The notes: a model not told the origin generated them from the sequence alone. 64,000 nucleotides of DNA from Sulfurimonas sp. (GCA_002899765.1 PPDH01000025.1:44191-108190); one strand, 5' to 3'; shown: positions 55,590-64,000, numbered from the stretch's first letter. Numbers and translations: made by a program.

Positions 55590-56306
55590 TTACATCTGCT
55601 CATCAGGCTCTTTATGATACAAAAACGGCTCATTTTTCGGGTTTTTTAGTTTTGCTCTGCCTTGCAGTGAATCTTTAAACTGTTTACCTAAAGCGTAACA
55701 TGTGATAGCTTTTTTAGTTATCTCACCATAAGATAGAGGATCTACTATAGCCTTGTTTAAAGCCTCAATGCTCAGCTCAGGGTAAGGTCTCTTTAATAGA
55801 AATATCTTGTCATTTTTTGAAATAGTTCCATTTTCCTTCACTCGCGCATACCAGCCCGTAAGTCCGTTGTTGTAAATTATGCTTGTCATATTTTTTGTTT
55901 TTGTATTTGCAGAGAGTTTCCAACATGGCTGTCTTGGCTGAGAGACCTCTATAGTTGCTTCTCCTATTTTTAAAATATCCCCTATACAGATATTTGCTTC
56001 ATTGATGCCTTCTACAACGAGGTTTTCACCATAGTACGCCATACTGTCAAAGGAAAAATCGTTGCTGCTTAACTTGTTAAGCTTGTCATAAGTATCTGTC
56101 GAAAAAAGCAAAACTGCTTTTGTCTCTCCGCCATGATGAAGCAAGTCACCCTGCTCATCCTCTTTAAATCCGTTTTTTTCTATATAGGCACTATTTTGTG
56201 GATATTTCTTTATGCCGGAGAGAAATTCTCTACCGCTTCCTAGTTTTTTATTTGCTCCTACTTTGCCCGTTTTTACAAAGAGCACTTCTCCTATGGCAGT
56301 ATTCAT
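55590..56306 (-). CDS. MOSC-domain protein (YiiM-like)
   Basis: 238 residues. A MOSC domain with HHGGETKAVLLFS near 60, YGENLVVEG near 90 and the catalytic Cys region QPRQPCWKLS near 140, followed by a YiiM-type C-terminus. Such proteins handle sulfur or molybdenum-cofactor transfer or reduce N-hydroxylated substrates. It lies 14 bases after the tmk stop in the same direction. Confidence 0.8.
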   Translation of the reverse strand: MNTAIGEVLFVKTGKVGANKKLGSGREFLSGIKKYPQNSAYIEKNGFKEDEQGDLLHHGGETKAVLLFSTDTYDKLNKLSSNDFSFDSMAYYGENLVVEGINEANICIGDILKIGEATIEVSQPRQPCWKLSANTKTKNMTSIIYNNGLTGWYARVKENGTISKNDKIFLLKRPYPELSIEALNKAIVDPLSYGEITKKAITCYALGKQFKDSLQGRAKLKNPKNEPFLYHKEPDEQM

Positions 56307-56320
56307 TGTTACTCCTGAAT

Positions 56321-56893
56321 CTAGTTTATATTGTTTAATATTTCTTTTGTTATTTCATCTATGCTTTTTGTGGCATCTATACTGCAAAGCTCCAAGTTTA
56401 GGAGCTTTGCAGCCTCTATAATGGCTTCTTGAATATTTAAAAGATACTCCGCTCCTCTTAGTTCAATCCCATCTAGTTTTTTTTGAGAAAGTCTAAATTC
56501 AAGCTCCTCTTTTGTGAGCTTTAAGAGAAATATTTTTGACGGGTATATACCGTTAGTCGCAAAATTATTGAGCCAAACCAGTTCTTTTTTTTCTATCTCT
56601 CCCTGAACAAGAGCATAAGCGACACCGCTTACGGCACTTCTGTCTGAGATGATTAATCTCTCGTGATTTGGTTCTATAACCTCTTTAATATGTTCTGCAC
56701 GATCAGCCAAGAAAAGTAGAAATTCCGCTTTTTTACTTTTTGTCTTTGCGCTTAAAACTATCTCTCTGATTTTTTTACCGACTTCGGTTGCACCCGGCTC
56801 TTTCGTAATAACGGCATCTGAAAAGTGCTCTTTCAATTTCTGTATCTGCGTGCTTTTTCCGGCCGTATCTATTCCTTCTATTGCAATGTACAT
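56321..56893 (-). CDS. tmk: Thymidylate kinase
   Basis: 190 residues. P-loop EGIDTAGKSTQ (about 5-15), the DRx motif LIISDRSAVSGVAYA (about 89-103, with DRS) and LID region. It phosphorylates dTMP. Overlaps the start of the coaD gene's end by 16 bases in the minus-strand set tmk, coaD, ubiX, flgA. Confidence 0.92.
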   Translation of the reverse strand: MYIAIEGIDTAGKSTQIQKLKEHFSDAVITKEPGATEVGKKIREIVLSAKTKSKKAEFLLFLADRAEHIKEVIEPNHERLIISDRSAVSGVAYALVQGEIEKKELVWLNNFATNGIYPSKIFLLKLTKEELEFRLSQKKLDGIELRGAEYLLNIQEAIIEAAKLLNLELCSIDATKSIDEITKEILNNIN

Positions 56894-57378
56894 GAACTCA
56901 TATTTCCTATAATTTTTTGAACCTCTTTTGGCACAAGATGCTCTGTTTTTGCGCTGAATTTTAGCAGATTTCTTACGATAGAGGAGCTGATAAATGCATG
57001 TTGGAGTTTTGGCATAAGATAAACTGTCTCAATAGTATCATCAAGAGAGTTATTTAGGTATCCAAGTTGAAGTTCGTACTCAAAATCACTTACGGCGCGC
57101 AGACCGCGGATCAAAATAGTAGCATTATGTGCGCGTGCAAGGTCAACGGTCAAGTTGTCAAAACCGACAACTATAATATTTTGCATGCCCTTTACTGACT
57201 CTTTAACCATGTTGATGCGCTCATAAAGTGTAAACATCGGTTTTTTCTCTTGTGAAATCGCAACTGCAATGATAAGTTTATCAAAAAGTACCAAGGTTCT
57301 TTCTATAATGTCAAAATGCCCGTTTGTAATCGGGTCGAATGTTCCGGGATAAATTGCTATTTTTTGCACTATTGCCAC
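56878..57378 (-). CDS. coaD: Phosphopantetheine adenylyltransferase
   Basis: 166 residues. TxGH-type nucleotidyl-transfer motif YPGTFDPITNGHFDIIER (about 10-27) and C-terminal SSSIVRNL (ISSTxVR) are present. It makes dephospho-CoA. Overlaps ubiX by 10 bases and tmk by 16 bases. Confidence 0.94.
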   Translation of the reverse strand: MAIVQKIAIYPGTFDPITNGHFDIIERTLVLFDKLIIAVAISQEKKPMFTLYERINMVKESVKGMQNIIVVGFDNLTVDLARAHNATILIRGLRAVSDFEYELQLGYLNNSLDDTIETVYLMPKLQHAFISSSIVRNLLKFSAKTEHLVPKEVQKIIGNMSSCTLQ

Positions 57379-57896
57379 CTTTTGTAGAGACTGTTTTCTA
57401 TCTCAAGGAGATCAAACCACTTTCCTATAAGAAAGTTTTCCATCTCATCGAGTGTTTGTTGTTCTGAATAATACGCCATGACAGGCGGCGCTATGATGAC
57501 CCCAAGAGTTGCGAGTTTATGCATGTTTTCCAGAGCTATTGCCGAAAAGGGCATCTCCCGCGGAGCCAGAATAAGTTTTTTATGTTCTTTTATCATGACG
57601 CTTGCACACCTTGTTACTAAGTTGTCGGCAATCCCGCATGCTATCTTTGCAAGCGTGTTCATGCTGCAAGGTGCGATAATCATTGCATCTACCCCGAAAG
57701 AACCAGAAGCTATGCTCGCAGATACGGTGCTGTTGTCATGTAGTGTTACACCCATCTCCTTATCTAGTACAATCTCGGAATTTTGCGTCATTATGAGATG
57801 TTTTTCTATATTTTGAGGAAGCAGTTTGATTATTTTTAGACCTAAGTTTACACCGCTCGCCCCGCTTGTTGCTACTACTATTTTTCGATTTTTCAC
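57369..57896 (-). CDS. ubiX: UbiX flavin prenyltransferase
   Basis: 175 residues of the Flavoprotein fold: ATSGASGVNLGLKI (FMN loop), SGSFGVDAMIIAPCSMNTLAKIACGIADNL (about 64-93), and LAPREMPFSAIALENM near 115, the UbiX signature. It prenylates FMN for UbiD-type decarboxylases, here probably in menaquinone or aromatic metabolism. The 1-base overlap with flgA shows co-transcription. Confidence 0.9.
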   Translation of the reverse strand: MKNRKIVVATSGASGVNLGLKIIKLLPQNIEKHLIMTQNSEIVLDKEMGVTLHDNSTVSASIASGSFGVDAMIIAPCSMNTLAKIACGIADNLVTRCASVMIKEHKKLILAPREMPFSAIALENMHKLATLGVIIAPPVMAYYSEQQTLDEMENFLIGKWFDLLEIENSLYKRWQ

Positions 57897-58762
57897 TATA
57901 TCTCCGCTCTGTTAAGACCTGTAACTTTTACTTTTAAAATTTTTTTGTTGCTGTTTTGAACTTTTATTATATCATTTACTTTAGCGTCTTGAAGTGCTTT
58001 TGCGCTAAATGTTATGACCATTCCCTCTTTATACATGGTAACGTTTACAATGGAGTCTCTTTTGATAACATCTAGCGATTCTGCGTCATTGTGTGTAAGA
58101 ACTTTACCCTTTGGTATATGGCGTTTTGCCTGAAGAGGAGTCTCCTCAATATCTTGAAGCGGTTTAGCTCTAAATCTATCTAAGAGAATACTTTTTTTGA
58201 TATAGTTTAACGGAGTAAGTTTTGTATCTTTTTTGATGATATCTCTGCTCTCATAGACCATGACATGAGCTTTAATGTAGTAGTTGAAAAAATACTTCAT
58301 ATTTTGCGGAGTTTCTATACTTATGGTTCCATCCCTAAAGAGATAGTCCCGACTTCTAATATCTACAATATACTCTTCAGGAAGGCTTTGCATGTAGGTT
58401 CTTGGTTCTACGATGATATCCTCTATATCTATGTTTTTGTATTGCTTTTTGTAATACTCTTTTAATCTTTGCTTAATTAAAGATGTGTCAATTGGGCTCT
58501 TTAAGATAAAATTTACGTAACTGCTTTTGTTTTGATAGTTTTTATAGCCGTTTTTATTTAGCATCTCTATCAACTCTTTACTCTTTATCTTCGCCAGATA
58601 GTCATTATCTGAAATAGTTAAGATAGGAAAACTGTTTTTTGTATCCCCTGTAATTATTGATGAGTTTACCTCTTTGTTTTCTACGTAGTAAACACCTTCA
58701 AGTTCAATGTCTGCGTATAGATTAAGAGCAAAAAACGAAAAAATAACAAGTTTAAAAAGCAT
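57896..58762 (-). CDS. flgA: Flagellar P-ring assembly chaperone FlgA
   Basis: 288 residues from the ATG at 58762, giving a signal peptide MLFKLVIFSFFALNLYA (a TTG at 58774 is possible). The C-terminal SAF domain has RAKPLQDIEETPLQAKRHIPKGKVLTHNDAESL, GMVITFSAKALQDAKVNDIIKVQN and NSNKKILKVKV, typical of FlgA. It is a periplasmic chaperone for P-ring assembly. The N-terminal half is long and poorly conserved, as in other epsilon members. Confidence 0.88.
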   Translation of the reverse strand: MLFKLVIFSFFALNLYADIELEGVYYVENKEVNSSIITGDTKNSFPILTISDNDYLAKIKSKELIEMLNKNGYKNYQNKSSYVNFILKSPIDTSLIKQRLKEYYKKQYKNIDIEDIIVEPRTYMQSLPEEYIVDIRSRDYLFRDGTISIETPQNMKYFFNYYIKAHVMVYESRDIIKKDTKLTPLNYIKKSILLDRFRAKPLQDIEETPLQAKRHIPKGKVLTHNDAESLDVIKRDSIVNVTMYKEGMVITFSAKALQDAKVNDIIKVQNSNKKILKVKVTGLNRAEI

Positions 58763-58884
58763 AAAAAAATCCAATCTTAAAAATTTTTAGTATTCTAACA
58801 TAATAAAAAAATAGATGACTTTAAGTCATCCTTTAGTACAATCCATATAATAAGATAGAAAAAATTACAGAAGGTTTTGGTTTT

Positions 58885-60108
58885 ATGAAATATAAAATTG
58901 CAATAGCGGGAACAGGGTATGTAGGCTTAAGTAACGGCATACTTTTGGCACAGCATAATGAAGTTGTGGCGCTGGATATTATCCCGGAAAAGGTAGATAT
59001 GCTGCAGAAAAAAATTTCCCCTATAGAAGATAATGAGATAGAAGAGTATCTCAAAAAAGAAGACCTCGATTTTCGTGCAACACTAGATAAAAAAGAGGCG
59101 TATGAGGGAGCTGATTATGTTATTATCGCCACTCCTACAGACTATGATGCGCAGACAAATTACTTTAATACGAAATCCATTGAATATGTAATCGCCGATG
59201 TTTTAAGCATAAATCCAAATACAACTATGGTCATAAAATCAACTGTTCCTGTGGGTTATGTTAAGAGTTTAAAAAAGAAGTTTAAAGTCGACAATATTAT
59301 CTTCTCTCCTGAATTTCTAAGAGAGGGTTTAGCACTTCATGACAATCTCTATCCAAGTAGAATTATAGTCGGAGAGAAGAGCAAAAGAGCAGAGATTTTT
59401 GCCAATCTTTTAGCGCAGGGTGCTATCAAAAAAGATATTCCGATTCTTTTTACGGACGCAACCGAAGCTGAAGCGATAAAGCTTTTTGCAAACACCTACC
59501 TTGCCATGAGAGTAGCGTACTTTAACGAACTTGACTCTTACGCGCAGACACATGGACTTGACACCAGACAAATCATAGAGGGGATAGGGCTTGATTCTAG
59601 AATCGGAACGCACTACAACAATCCTTCTTTTGGATACGGCGGATACTGTCTGCCAAAGGACACAAAACAGCTTCTTGCAAACTATGCCGATGTTCCTTCA
59701 AACATGATAGAAGCAATTGTGAAATCAAATGCAACAAGAAAAGATTTTATAGCCGATTCAATAATTAAGATGTTAGAAAAACCAAAACTAGCAAATGCGG
59801 TTTCACAAGGTGAAAAGTTTTCTCGAAATATAGTCGGAATATACAGACTTGTCATGAAAAGCGGAAGCGATAACTTTCGCTCAAGTGCTATACAAGGAAT
59901 TATGAAACGTATAAAAGCAAAAGGAATAGAGGTCGTTATTTATGAGCCTGCATGTCAAGAAGATGATTTTTTCAATTCAAGAGTCATAAAAGATTTGGAC
60001 GAATTTAAAAAGATAAGCGACGTGATAGTTGCAAACAGGCTTAGTGAGAGTATTATGGATGTAAAAGAGAAAGTTTATACCAGAGATATTTTTAATAGTG
60101 ACAGTTAG
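58885..60108 (+). CDS. ugd: UDP-glucose/GDP-mannose-type dehydrogenase
   Basis: 407 residues. Rossmann motif [16 protein letters not shown] (about 5-20), the SEFLREG-like [14 protein letters not shown] near 140, and the catalytic Cys in [15 protein letters not shown] near 257. It oxidises UDP-glucose to UDP-glucuronate for capsule or LPS. Codon use fits neighbours. It is the last gene before the element boundary at 60185. Confidence 0.92.
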   Translation: MKYKIAIAGTGYVGLSNGILLAQHNEVVALDIIPEKVDMLQKKISPIEDNEIEEYLKKEDLDFRATLDKKEAYEGADYVIIATPTDYDAQTNYFNTKSIEYVIADVLSINPNTTMVIKSTVPVGYVKSLKKKFKVDNIIFSPEFLREGLALHDNLYPSRIIVGEKSKRAEIFANLLAQGAIKKDIPILFTDATEAEAIKLFANTYLAMRVAYFNELDSYAQTHGLDTRQIIEGIGLDSRIGTHYNNPSFGYGGYCLPKDTKQLLANYADVPSNMIEAIVKSNATRKDFIADSIIKMLEKPKLANAVSQGEKFSRNIVGIYRLVMKSGSDNFRSSAIQGIMKRIKAKGIEVVIYEPACQEDDFFNSRVIKDLDEFKKISDVIVANRLSESIMDVKEKVYTRDIFNSDS

Positions 60109-60184
60109 AAAAAAACTATTATAAAGATATTTAGCAGAATTAATAGTGTCTGTTTTATAAAAAAAGTTTTTTGAAGATTGTAGG

Positions 60185-60241
60185 TGGTACCAGAGAGGGG
60201 ACTTGAACCCCTACGCCCGAAGGCAGCGGATTTTGAATCCG
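60185..60241 (-). repeat. 3' fragment of a tRNA-Leu gene: probable attachment site
   Basis: On the minus strand this reads CGGATTCAAAATCCG, a variable arm (CTGCCTTCGGGCGTAG), a T arm with GGTTCAAGTCC and the acceptor 3' strand TCTCTGGTACCA, that is tRNA-Leu from the anticodon stem to CCA, but the 5' half is missing. The break lies at the anticodon stem. That is the classic scar of integration into a tRNA gene by a tyrosine recombinase, with the intact copy expected at the far end of the element. Confidence 0.75.
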
Positions 60242-60279
60242 TAAACAAAGCCCTAAAATAGGTTATTCCTGCATACTAT

Positions 60280-60345
60280 GTGCAATAACTGTGCAACATG
60301 TATATTAAATTTATCTTAAAGTAGTGCAATCTATAATTAGTGCAA
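60280..60345. promoter_or_regulatory. Four GTGCAA repeats: possible integrase arm sites
   Basis: GTGCAA occurs at 60280, 60291, 60324 and 60340 between the tRNA fragment and the intact tRNA-Leu, two pairs, most with a T or A following. Short direct repeats beside a core site are typical arm-type binding sites of tyrosine recombinases. Confidence 0.5.
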
Positions 60346-60396
60346 TTGTGTCAAATTGAGGTTCTATTTGTTTTATTGAGAAAAAAGTTAAAAAAA

Positions 60397-60479
60397 TGGT
60401 AGCGGTAGCCGGAGTCGAACCGGCACTCTCTCGAACCTGATTTTGAATCAGGCGTGTATACCAATTTCACCATACCGCC
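60397..60479 (-). tRNA. tRNA-Leu, anticodon CAA
   Basis: 83 bases. Acceptor GGCGGTA pairs with TACCGCT before ACCA; anticodon stem-loop CTGATTCAAAATCAG with loop TTCAAAA (anticodon CAA); long variable arm; T arm CGGTTCGACTCCG; encoded CCA. It lies inside the boundary defined by the tRNA-Leu fragment, 80 bases before the integrase gene, and is not the partner of that fragment (their 3' halves differ). Confidence 0.85.
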
Positions 60480-60558
60480 ACTTATTTTTTGAAGAGTGAA
60501 ATTATACAAGATAATTATTAAAATAAGATTTAAAAGTGGGGAAGGACAGCCAGAAATT

Positions 60559-61713
60559 TTAATTTTCTGACGGTACTAGTGAATTAAAAAGAGCTTCCTG
60601 TCGTTTTGATTGATTTTTCCTATCTTCATTTGTCAATATGTTCTCTGAAATATAGTGTTTTTCAGTAACAAGAGAACCTTCCGCATGTCCCATAACTTTT
60701 TGAATCTCTATTAACTTGTCATTAGAAAATTTCATAATTGAAGCATATGAACGTCTTAGTGCGTATAATGTTTTGTATTTAATATTTAGCTCTTTTAGTA
60801 AAGGTTTTAAATGATAATCAATAATTGACTGACTTTGAACAAAAGGTTTGCTATCTTTGTTAATAAATATCCATTCTTTACTTGGTCTAACTTCATAATA
60901 ACTTTTAAGTAATTTCAATGTCGAATCAAACAATGGTATGGTTCTAAAATGATTTTTGTTGCCTTTGTTTTTACTGCTAAACTCTACAATAATATTATCT
61001 GTATTCTTAGCTCTTATTAGGTGTAACAATCCATTTTCAAAGTCAATATCTTGCCACTTAAGCACTATGATCTCGGAAGGGCGGAAACCATATTTACAAG
61101 ATAAGTCAAGAAAAACCTTAAACCATCCATACGATCCTTTTAAGATTGATGATACTTCCAAAGTTGTATAAACATCCGTAGTAGCAGTCCAGCTTAAATC
61201 AACAGAATCAACTGACATAGAATCAAAAGGGTTATAACTGATGATACGTAAATCTTTTTCCGCATATTTAAAGATGCTATTAAATAGATTTTTGGCAAAC
61301 TTAACTCGTGTATAGCTATAGTTATCCTTTAAATAATTCAACAAATCTACAATATTTTTAGCGGATATTTCTTCCAGTGGTATATCTTCAAAATGAGATA
61401 AAATTAGATTCTTGAATATACTTAACTTATCTCTATGGTGTCTTTCAGTTATTCTTTTTGCTGAGTATTGTAGTTCTATTGCTTCGTGTCCAATGTCTTT
61501 TAAACTTGTTTTTGCCTTCTCTATGTGCAATGAATGTATCCCTAAAATTTCAGCTAAAACTTTTAAGGGATCTTGCTTTGTTATCCATATTTTAGTTACT
61601 GGTGAAACTTTTTTACCAGTAGATTTTCGATAAAACTTACCATTGATAGTTCCGTGAACATAAATTTTATCACCTCTTATTTTAAACACTCCATCGCCTT
61701 TAATATATTTCAT
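60559..61713 (-). CDS. int: Tyrosine recombinase/integrase of the element
   Basis: 384 residues with an N-terminal AP2-like/arm-binding region and a catalytic domain. R (CKYGFRPSEIIVLKWQDI, about 205), the box II Arg in YALRRSYAS (where H-x-x-R is common), and the nucleophile Tyr in GHAEGSLVTEKHYI near 350 are visible. It cuts and rejoins the tRNA att site. It lies 80 bases from the intact tRNA-Leu, 317 from the fragment, and is transcribed toward them. Confidence 0.88.
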   Translation of the reverse strand: MKYIKGDGVFKIRGDKIYVHGTINGKFYRKSTGKKVSPVTKIWITKQDPLKVLAEILGIHSLHIEKAKTSLKDIGHEAIELQYSAKRITERHHRDKLSIFKNLILSHFEDIPLEEISAKNIVDLLNYLKDNYSYTRVKFAKNLFNSIFKYAEKDLRIISYNPFDSMSVDSVDLSWTATTDVYTTLEVSSILKGSYGWFKVFLDLSCKYGFRPSEIIVLKWQDIDFENGLLHLIRAKNTDNIIVEFSSKNKGNKNHFRTIPLFDSTLKLLKSYYEVRPSKEWIFINKDSKPFVQSQSIIDYHLKPLLKELNIKYKTLYALRRSYASIMKFSNDKLIEIQKVMGHAEGSLVTEKHYISENILTNEDRKNQSKRQEALFNSLVPSEN

Positions 61714-61722
61714 CTTCTGCTC

Positions 61723-61995
61723 CTATGCCGCTAACATTTGATTATTGTTGGATCTTGATAAAAAACATATCGCTACATCTTTTGATACATATGTTTTTCC
61801 ACCTTCATTCCAAAAATCTTTGTCTGGTTCAAAATTATTTATCAGATATTGTCTAACTGCTTGTCTGCTTTTATTGGTAGATTCAGCAAGATAAGATACG
61901 GATACTTTATGGGGTATTATCATTTTTAACATTGTTGCCATTTGACTTAACATTCTTTTAACTTCTAAATATTCTAAATTGTGTTGATCTTTCAT
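61723..61995 (-). CDS. Small HTH DNA-binding protein (excisionase- or repressor-like)
   Basis: 90 residues with a helix-turn-helix (HKVSVSYLAESTNKSRQAVRQYLIN, about 29-53) and a wing-like EGGKTYVSKDVAICF. It is 9 bases before the integrase gene and co-directional, as excisionases and element repressors are. Three copies of a GGAACATTATGTTCC palindrome are directly upstream of its start, so it probably binds its own promoter. Confidence 0.75.
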   Translation of the reverse strand: MKDQHNLEYLEVKRMLSQMATMLKMIIPHKVSVSYLAESTNKSRQAVRQYLINNFEPDKDFWNEGGKTYVSKDVAICFLSRSNNNQMLAA

Positions 61996-62017
61996 TGTTA
62001 TTCCTTTTTTTTAAATT

Positions 62018-62102
62018 GGAACATTATGTTCCATAAGTCTCATTATGGCAATTTCTTCCTTAAAGGAACATTATGTTCCATAAAATTAGAACATAATGTT
62101 CC
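62018..62102. promoter_or_regulatory. Triple palindromic operator GGAACATTATGTTCC
   Basis: The 15-base palindrome occurs at 62018-62032, 62065-62079 and, with one change (AGAACATAATGTTCC), at 62088-62102. They fill the space between the minus-strand HTH/integrase pair and the plus-strand gene at 62161, so they can control both directions. Such an array usually marks the binding site of a dimeric repressor encoded nearby. Confidence 0.75.
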
Positions 62103-62160
62103 AATTTTATTTTAATGTAATAAAGGTTATTATTCTAAAACAAAAGAGGGGAGGCGTAAT

Positions 62161-62538
62161 TTGAATTTAGATGAGACATTAAAACGGGATTATGAAATAA
62201 TTATTTCATTGATTAAAGAACTTGACTTAGAATATGATTTTGAATTTATGCTAAAAAATTTTAAATCAATGTTTTTGTCGATAGAGTTGCACAGAAGCCG
62301 TATCATTGCTGTAATGCTCTTAGATAAGGATAAAACAAAGAGAATACAAGTTAAGACAATAAACAATAAATTAGAAAATGCGCAAGAATTAGTTTATAAG
62401 TGTAGTATTTTAATTTCACTATATAAACAATTTAATGCTTTAAAAGAAGTCCAAGAATTAGAAAATGGTTTAACAACACTAAACGGACGACTTCTGTATG
62501 CTGGATATAAGTTTATTAAAGAATTAAAAAGCCGATAA
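62161..62538 (+). CDS. Hypothetical protein of the integrative element
   Basis: 125 residues from a TTG preceded by GGGGAGGCG, a strong ribosome site. All-helical: residues 1-30 (DETLKRDYEIIISLIKEL), 60-100 and 100-125. No family recognised. It is divergently transcribed from the HTH gene across the triple operator, so it is likely an element-borne gene under the same control. Confidence 0.6.
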   Translation: MNLDETLKRDYEIIISLIKELDLEYDFEFMLKNFKSMFLSIELHRSRIIAVMLLDKDKTKRIQVKTINNKLENAQELVYKCSILISLYKQFNALKEVQELENGLTTLNGRLLYAGYKFIKELKSR

Positions 62539-62891
62539 AATTCTTGTGAGGGAGACCGTTTATAGTTTTGTGTCAGTAACCGATAGTTATTGAGATGATA
62601 TCATAGTTCAACAAATTAGTTTGAAACTTAGAAAGTTTCAAAACCTACCATTTAATGGACATTCTGTCCTTTTAATAAATTATTTAAAAAATAACGGAAC
62701 ACTTTGTCCAAATAACGGCTTATTCCATATAGAGGGCATTTTATGTGTTCCTAGATTTATTTTTATTAAGTCTAACTTCACTATAACAGGAATGAAAAAT
62801 AGTTATATTATGAAATGCAGACCGATATAAGAATGATAAAACAAACTAAAAGATATACTAACATTAACCAAGCCAGCTAAGGATATTCTTA
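62539..62891. other. Intergenic stretch of the element without a clear gene
   Basis: 353 bases. A 69-codon open frame (62621-62830) exists but it has no ribosome site and unusual composition, so I do not call it. No tRNA or strong promoter is evident; the last 20 bases carry the AAGGAT site of the next gene. Confidence 0.5.
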
Positions 62892-63932
62892 TTGACTAAA
62901 AAAAAGCATTTGAAAATTAAAAGAAATCGACATGTAAAATATGTACAACGAAAATCCTTTTTTAGAAAACATAAGCGAAAACAAAATATTTTACTTGGGG
63001 AGAAGAGTCGAAAAGAAAGACAACAACTATCCGTTCGTAATAAAGAAAAGAAAATTGATTTTATTACAAAAGAACCAATTGATATTAAACTTCCTGAAAT
63101 ACTTAGTTTAGAATCAGAGTATAGAACAGAATTTTTAGAGGTTATTGAAAAACTAAGATATTATTTACCTTCAAAAAAATACAAATGTTCGATAGACCAT
63201 TCAAAAATAGTAAGAATTGATCCAGAAGCATTACTTGTTTTAGCCGCAGAAATAAAAAGATCTGTAAGTAACCATCACAAAATTTTTATACGCTACAATA
63301 AAGCATATGCACCCAAAGACGAACAAGTTATAAGAATGTTAAATTCTATTGGATATTGGAAACATTTTAATATCCAACATAATGATGAAAATGATAAAAA
63401 AAGAAAATATTTAAAAATAATTCATGACATTACAGCAGATAATATGCATGTGGTTGAATTAAGAGAATTTTTTGCAAATAAATTAAATTTTCTTACAGAA
63501 GATACTGCTGAAATGTTTGACGATGCTATTAGTGAAGCTATTGCCAATTCTGTTGAACATGCCTATATTAAAAAGCAGAAAAATCTAACAATAGATAAAG
63601 CATGGTGGCTATCTGGTTCTTATAATATTGAATCAAAAGAATTATTTTTTGGATGTTATGACCAAGGAATTGGTGTTAAAGATGCTTTAGGTCATCATGA
63701 TAATAGACTTGTAAAAAAATGGGTTGATGGTTTAAAATTAATGACTCAAAAAGACTCTGAAGTAATTGAAGCATTAGTAACAAAAGAACTTCCCAAATAT
63801 AAAGACACTGACAGAGGGCATGGTTTTAAACATTTCATTAAGTTTATTCAAGATTATTCACTGGGTAGCTTAAACATATATTCTAAGAATGGAGAGTGTA
63901 AATTTACTGAGCTTTCGCACCTAATTTTATAG
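62892..63932 (+). CDS. STAS-like plus GHKL-ATPase (anti-sigma-type) protein
   Basis: 346 residues from a TTG start with AAGGATATTC ahead. The N-terminal 45 residues are very basic (Lys/Arg-rich). The middle (residues 95-160) is STAS-like: DPEALLVLAAEIKRSV and a small alpha/beta layout. The C-terminal GHKL ATPase has an N-box EAIANSVEHAY (about 214-224), G1 DQGIGV (about 256-261) and G2 DRGHGFKHFIKF near 311. Such STAS/ATPase pairs resemble SpoIIAB-type switch proteins; the role in a mobile element is unknown. Confidence 0.75.
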   Translation: MTKKKHLKIKRNRHVKYVQRKSFFRKHKRKQNILLGEKSRKERQQLSVRNKEKKIDFITKEPIDIKLPEILSLESEYRTEFLEVIEKLRYYLPSKKYKCSIDHSKIVRIDPEALLVLAAEIKRSVSNHHKIFIRYNKAYAPKDEQVIRMLNSIGYWKHFNIQHNDENDKKRKYLKIIHDITADNMHVVELREFFANKLNFLTEDTAEMFDDAISEAIANSVEHAYIKKQKNLTIDKAWWLSGSYNIESKELFFGCYDQGIGVKDALGHHDNRLVKKWVDGLKLMTQKDSEVIEALVTKELPKYKDTDRGHGFKHFIKFIQDYSLGSLNIYSKNGECKFTELSHLIL

Positions 63933-64000
63933 TGTTACATTCGGTAGTAGCGGTATTCTCTCAGCATTTGTCATATCTATTGACATGTATTTTTCAGTTT

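Noticed and set aside
60397..60479. The intact tRNA-Leu as the reconstituted att partner of the fragment at 60185
   Set aside because: Their 3' halves share only the anticodon loop region; the variable arm, T arm and acceptor differ, so they cannot be the two ends of one integration.
62621..62830. A 69-codon open frame on the plus strand
   Set aside because: No ribosome site, odd composition, and no resemblance to a known domain; it lies in AT-rich spacer DNA of the element.

Overview
The window reads as a chromosome segment of a Campylobacterota (Epsilonproteobacteria) bacterium, most like Sulfurimonas or a close relative. The DNA is AT-rich and genes are short and tightly packed with many 1-20 bp overlaps. 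It carries class-typical sets: a FrdA-FrdB-FrdE (CCG-domain) fumarate reductase, the order trkA-like / aroB / mscS / mtaB / ftsH-like / bioV that I recall from Helicobacter, and flagellar genes scattered among housekeeping genes. The genus call is inference; the phylum call is strong.

Layout. 0-9 kb: the end of a LysE exporter, a NosD-like beta-helix protein, cspA, several small genes, an acylphosphatase, a TPR membrane protein and sbcC-sbcD. 9-25.6 kb: an iron and heme island bounded by Fur-box-like palindromes. It holds exbB-exbD-hemP-tonB, an orphan RND pump, a TonB-dependent receptor behind a long inverted repeat, ferritin, flavodoxin, a Spy-like protein, then a second TonB receptor followed by an ExbB/TolQ-like protein, a DUF2149 protein and a membrane-anchored CobN-like protein. 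That last set resembles the Bacteroidota Hmu anaerobic heme-iron extraction system. A Fur-family regulator and a 54-residue protein close the island. 25.6-39.3 kb: glmU, motA-motB-fliP, trmA, a TrkA-N protein, aroB, an MscS channel, mtaB, a protease-dead FtsH paralogue, bioV and mogA. 39.3-43 kb: a loose accessory stretch with a small lipoprotein, a ParE-type toxin-antitoxin pair, two unknown genes and intergenic repeats. 43-60.1 kb: frdABE, a divergent cysteine-free FrdB/FrdE-like fusion, a degenerate GGDEF protein, thiL, truD, psd, a CheY/CheC/diguanylate-cyclase set, ychF, a MOSC protein, tmk, coaD, ubiX, flgA and a UDP-glucose dehydrogenase. 60.18 kb to the end: the left end of an integrative element, marked by a tRNA-Leu 3' fragment, repeated integrase-arm-like hexamers, an intact tRNA-Leu, a tyrosine recombinase, a small HTH protein, a triple palindromic operator and a GHKL-ATPase protein.

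How the genes work together. The iron island looks like one Fur-type regulon: outer-membrane heme or siderophore receptors, an energising TonB-ExbBD complex with HemP, a likely dechelatase with its own ion-channel-like partner, and ferritin and flavodoxin downstream.

A striking anomaly runs through the window. Nine genes, including glmU, aroB, frdA, ychF and the CobN-like gene, read as full length only if one in-frame stop is ignored. At most sites the expected residue could be Glu (GAA/GAG to TAA/TAG, one G-to-T change). sbcD has an additional frameshift in a homopolymer. Sequence error is the simplest reading, but the one-sided pattern merits checking. Interrupted genes are listed over their full reading frames as pseudogene entries.
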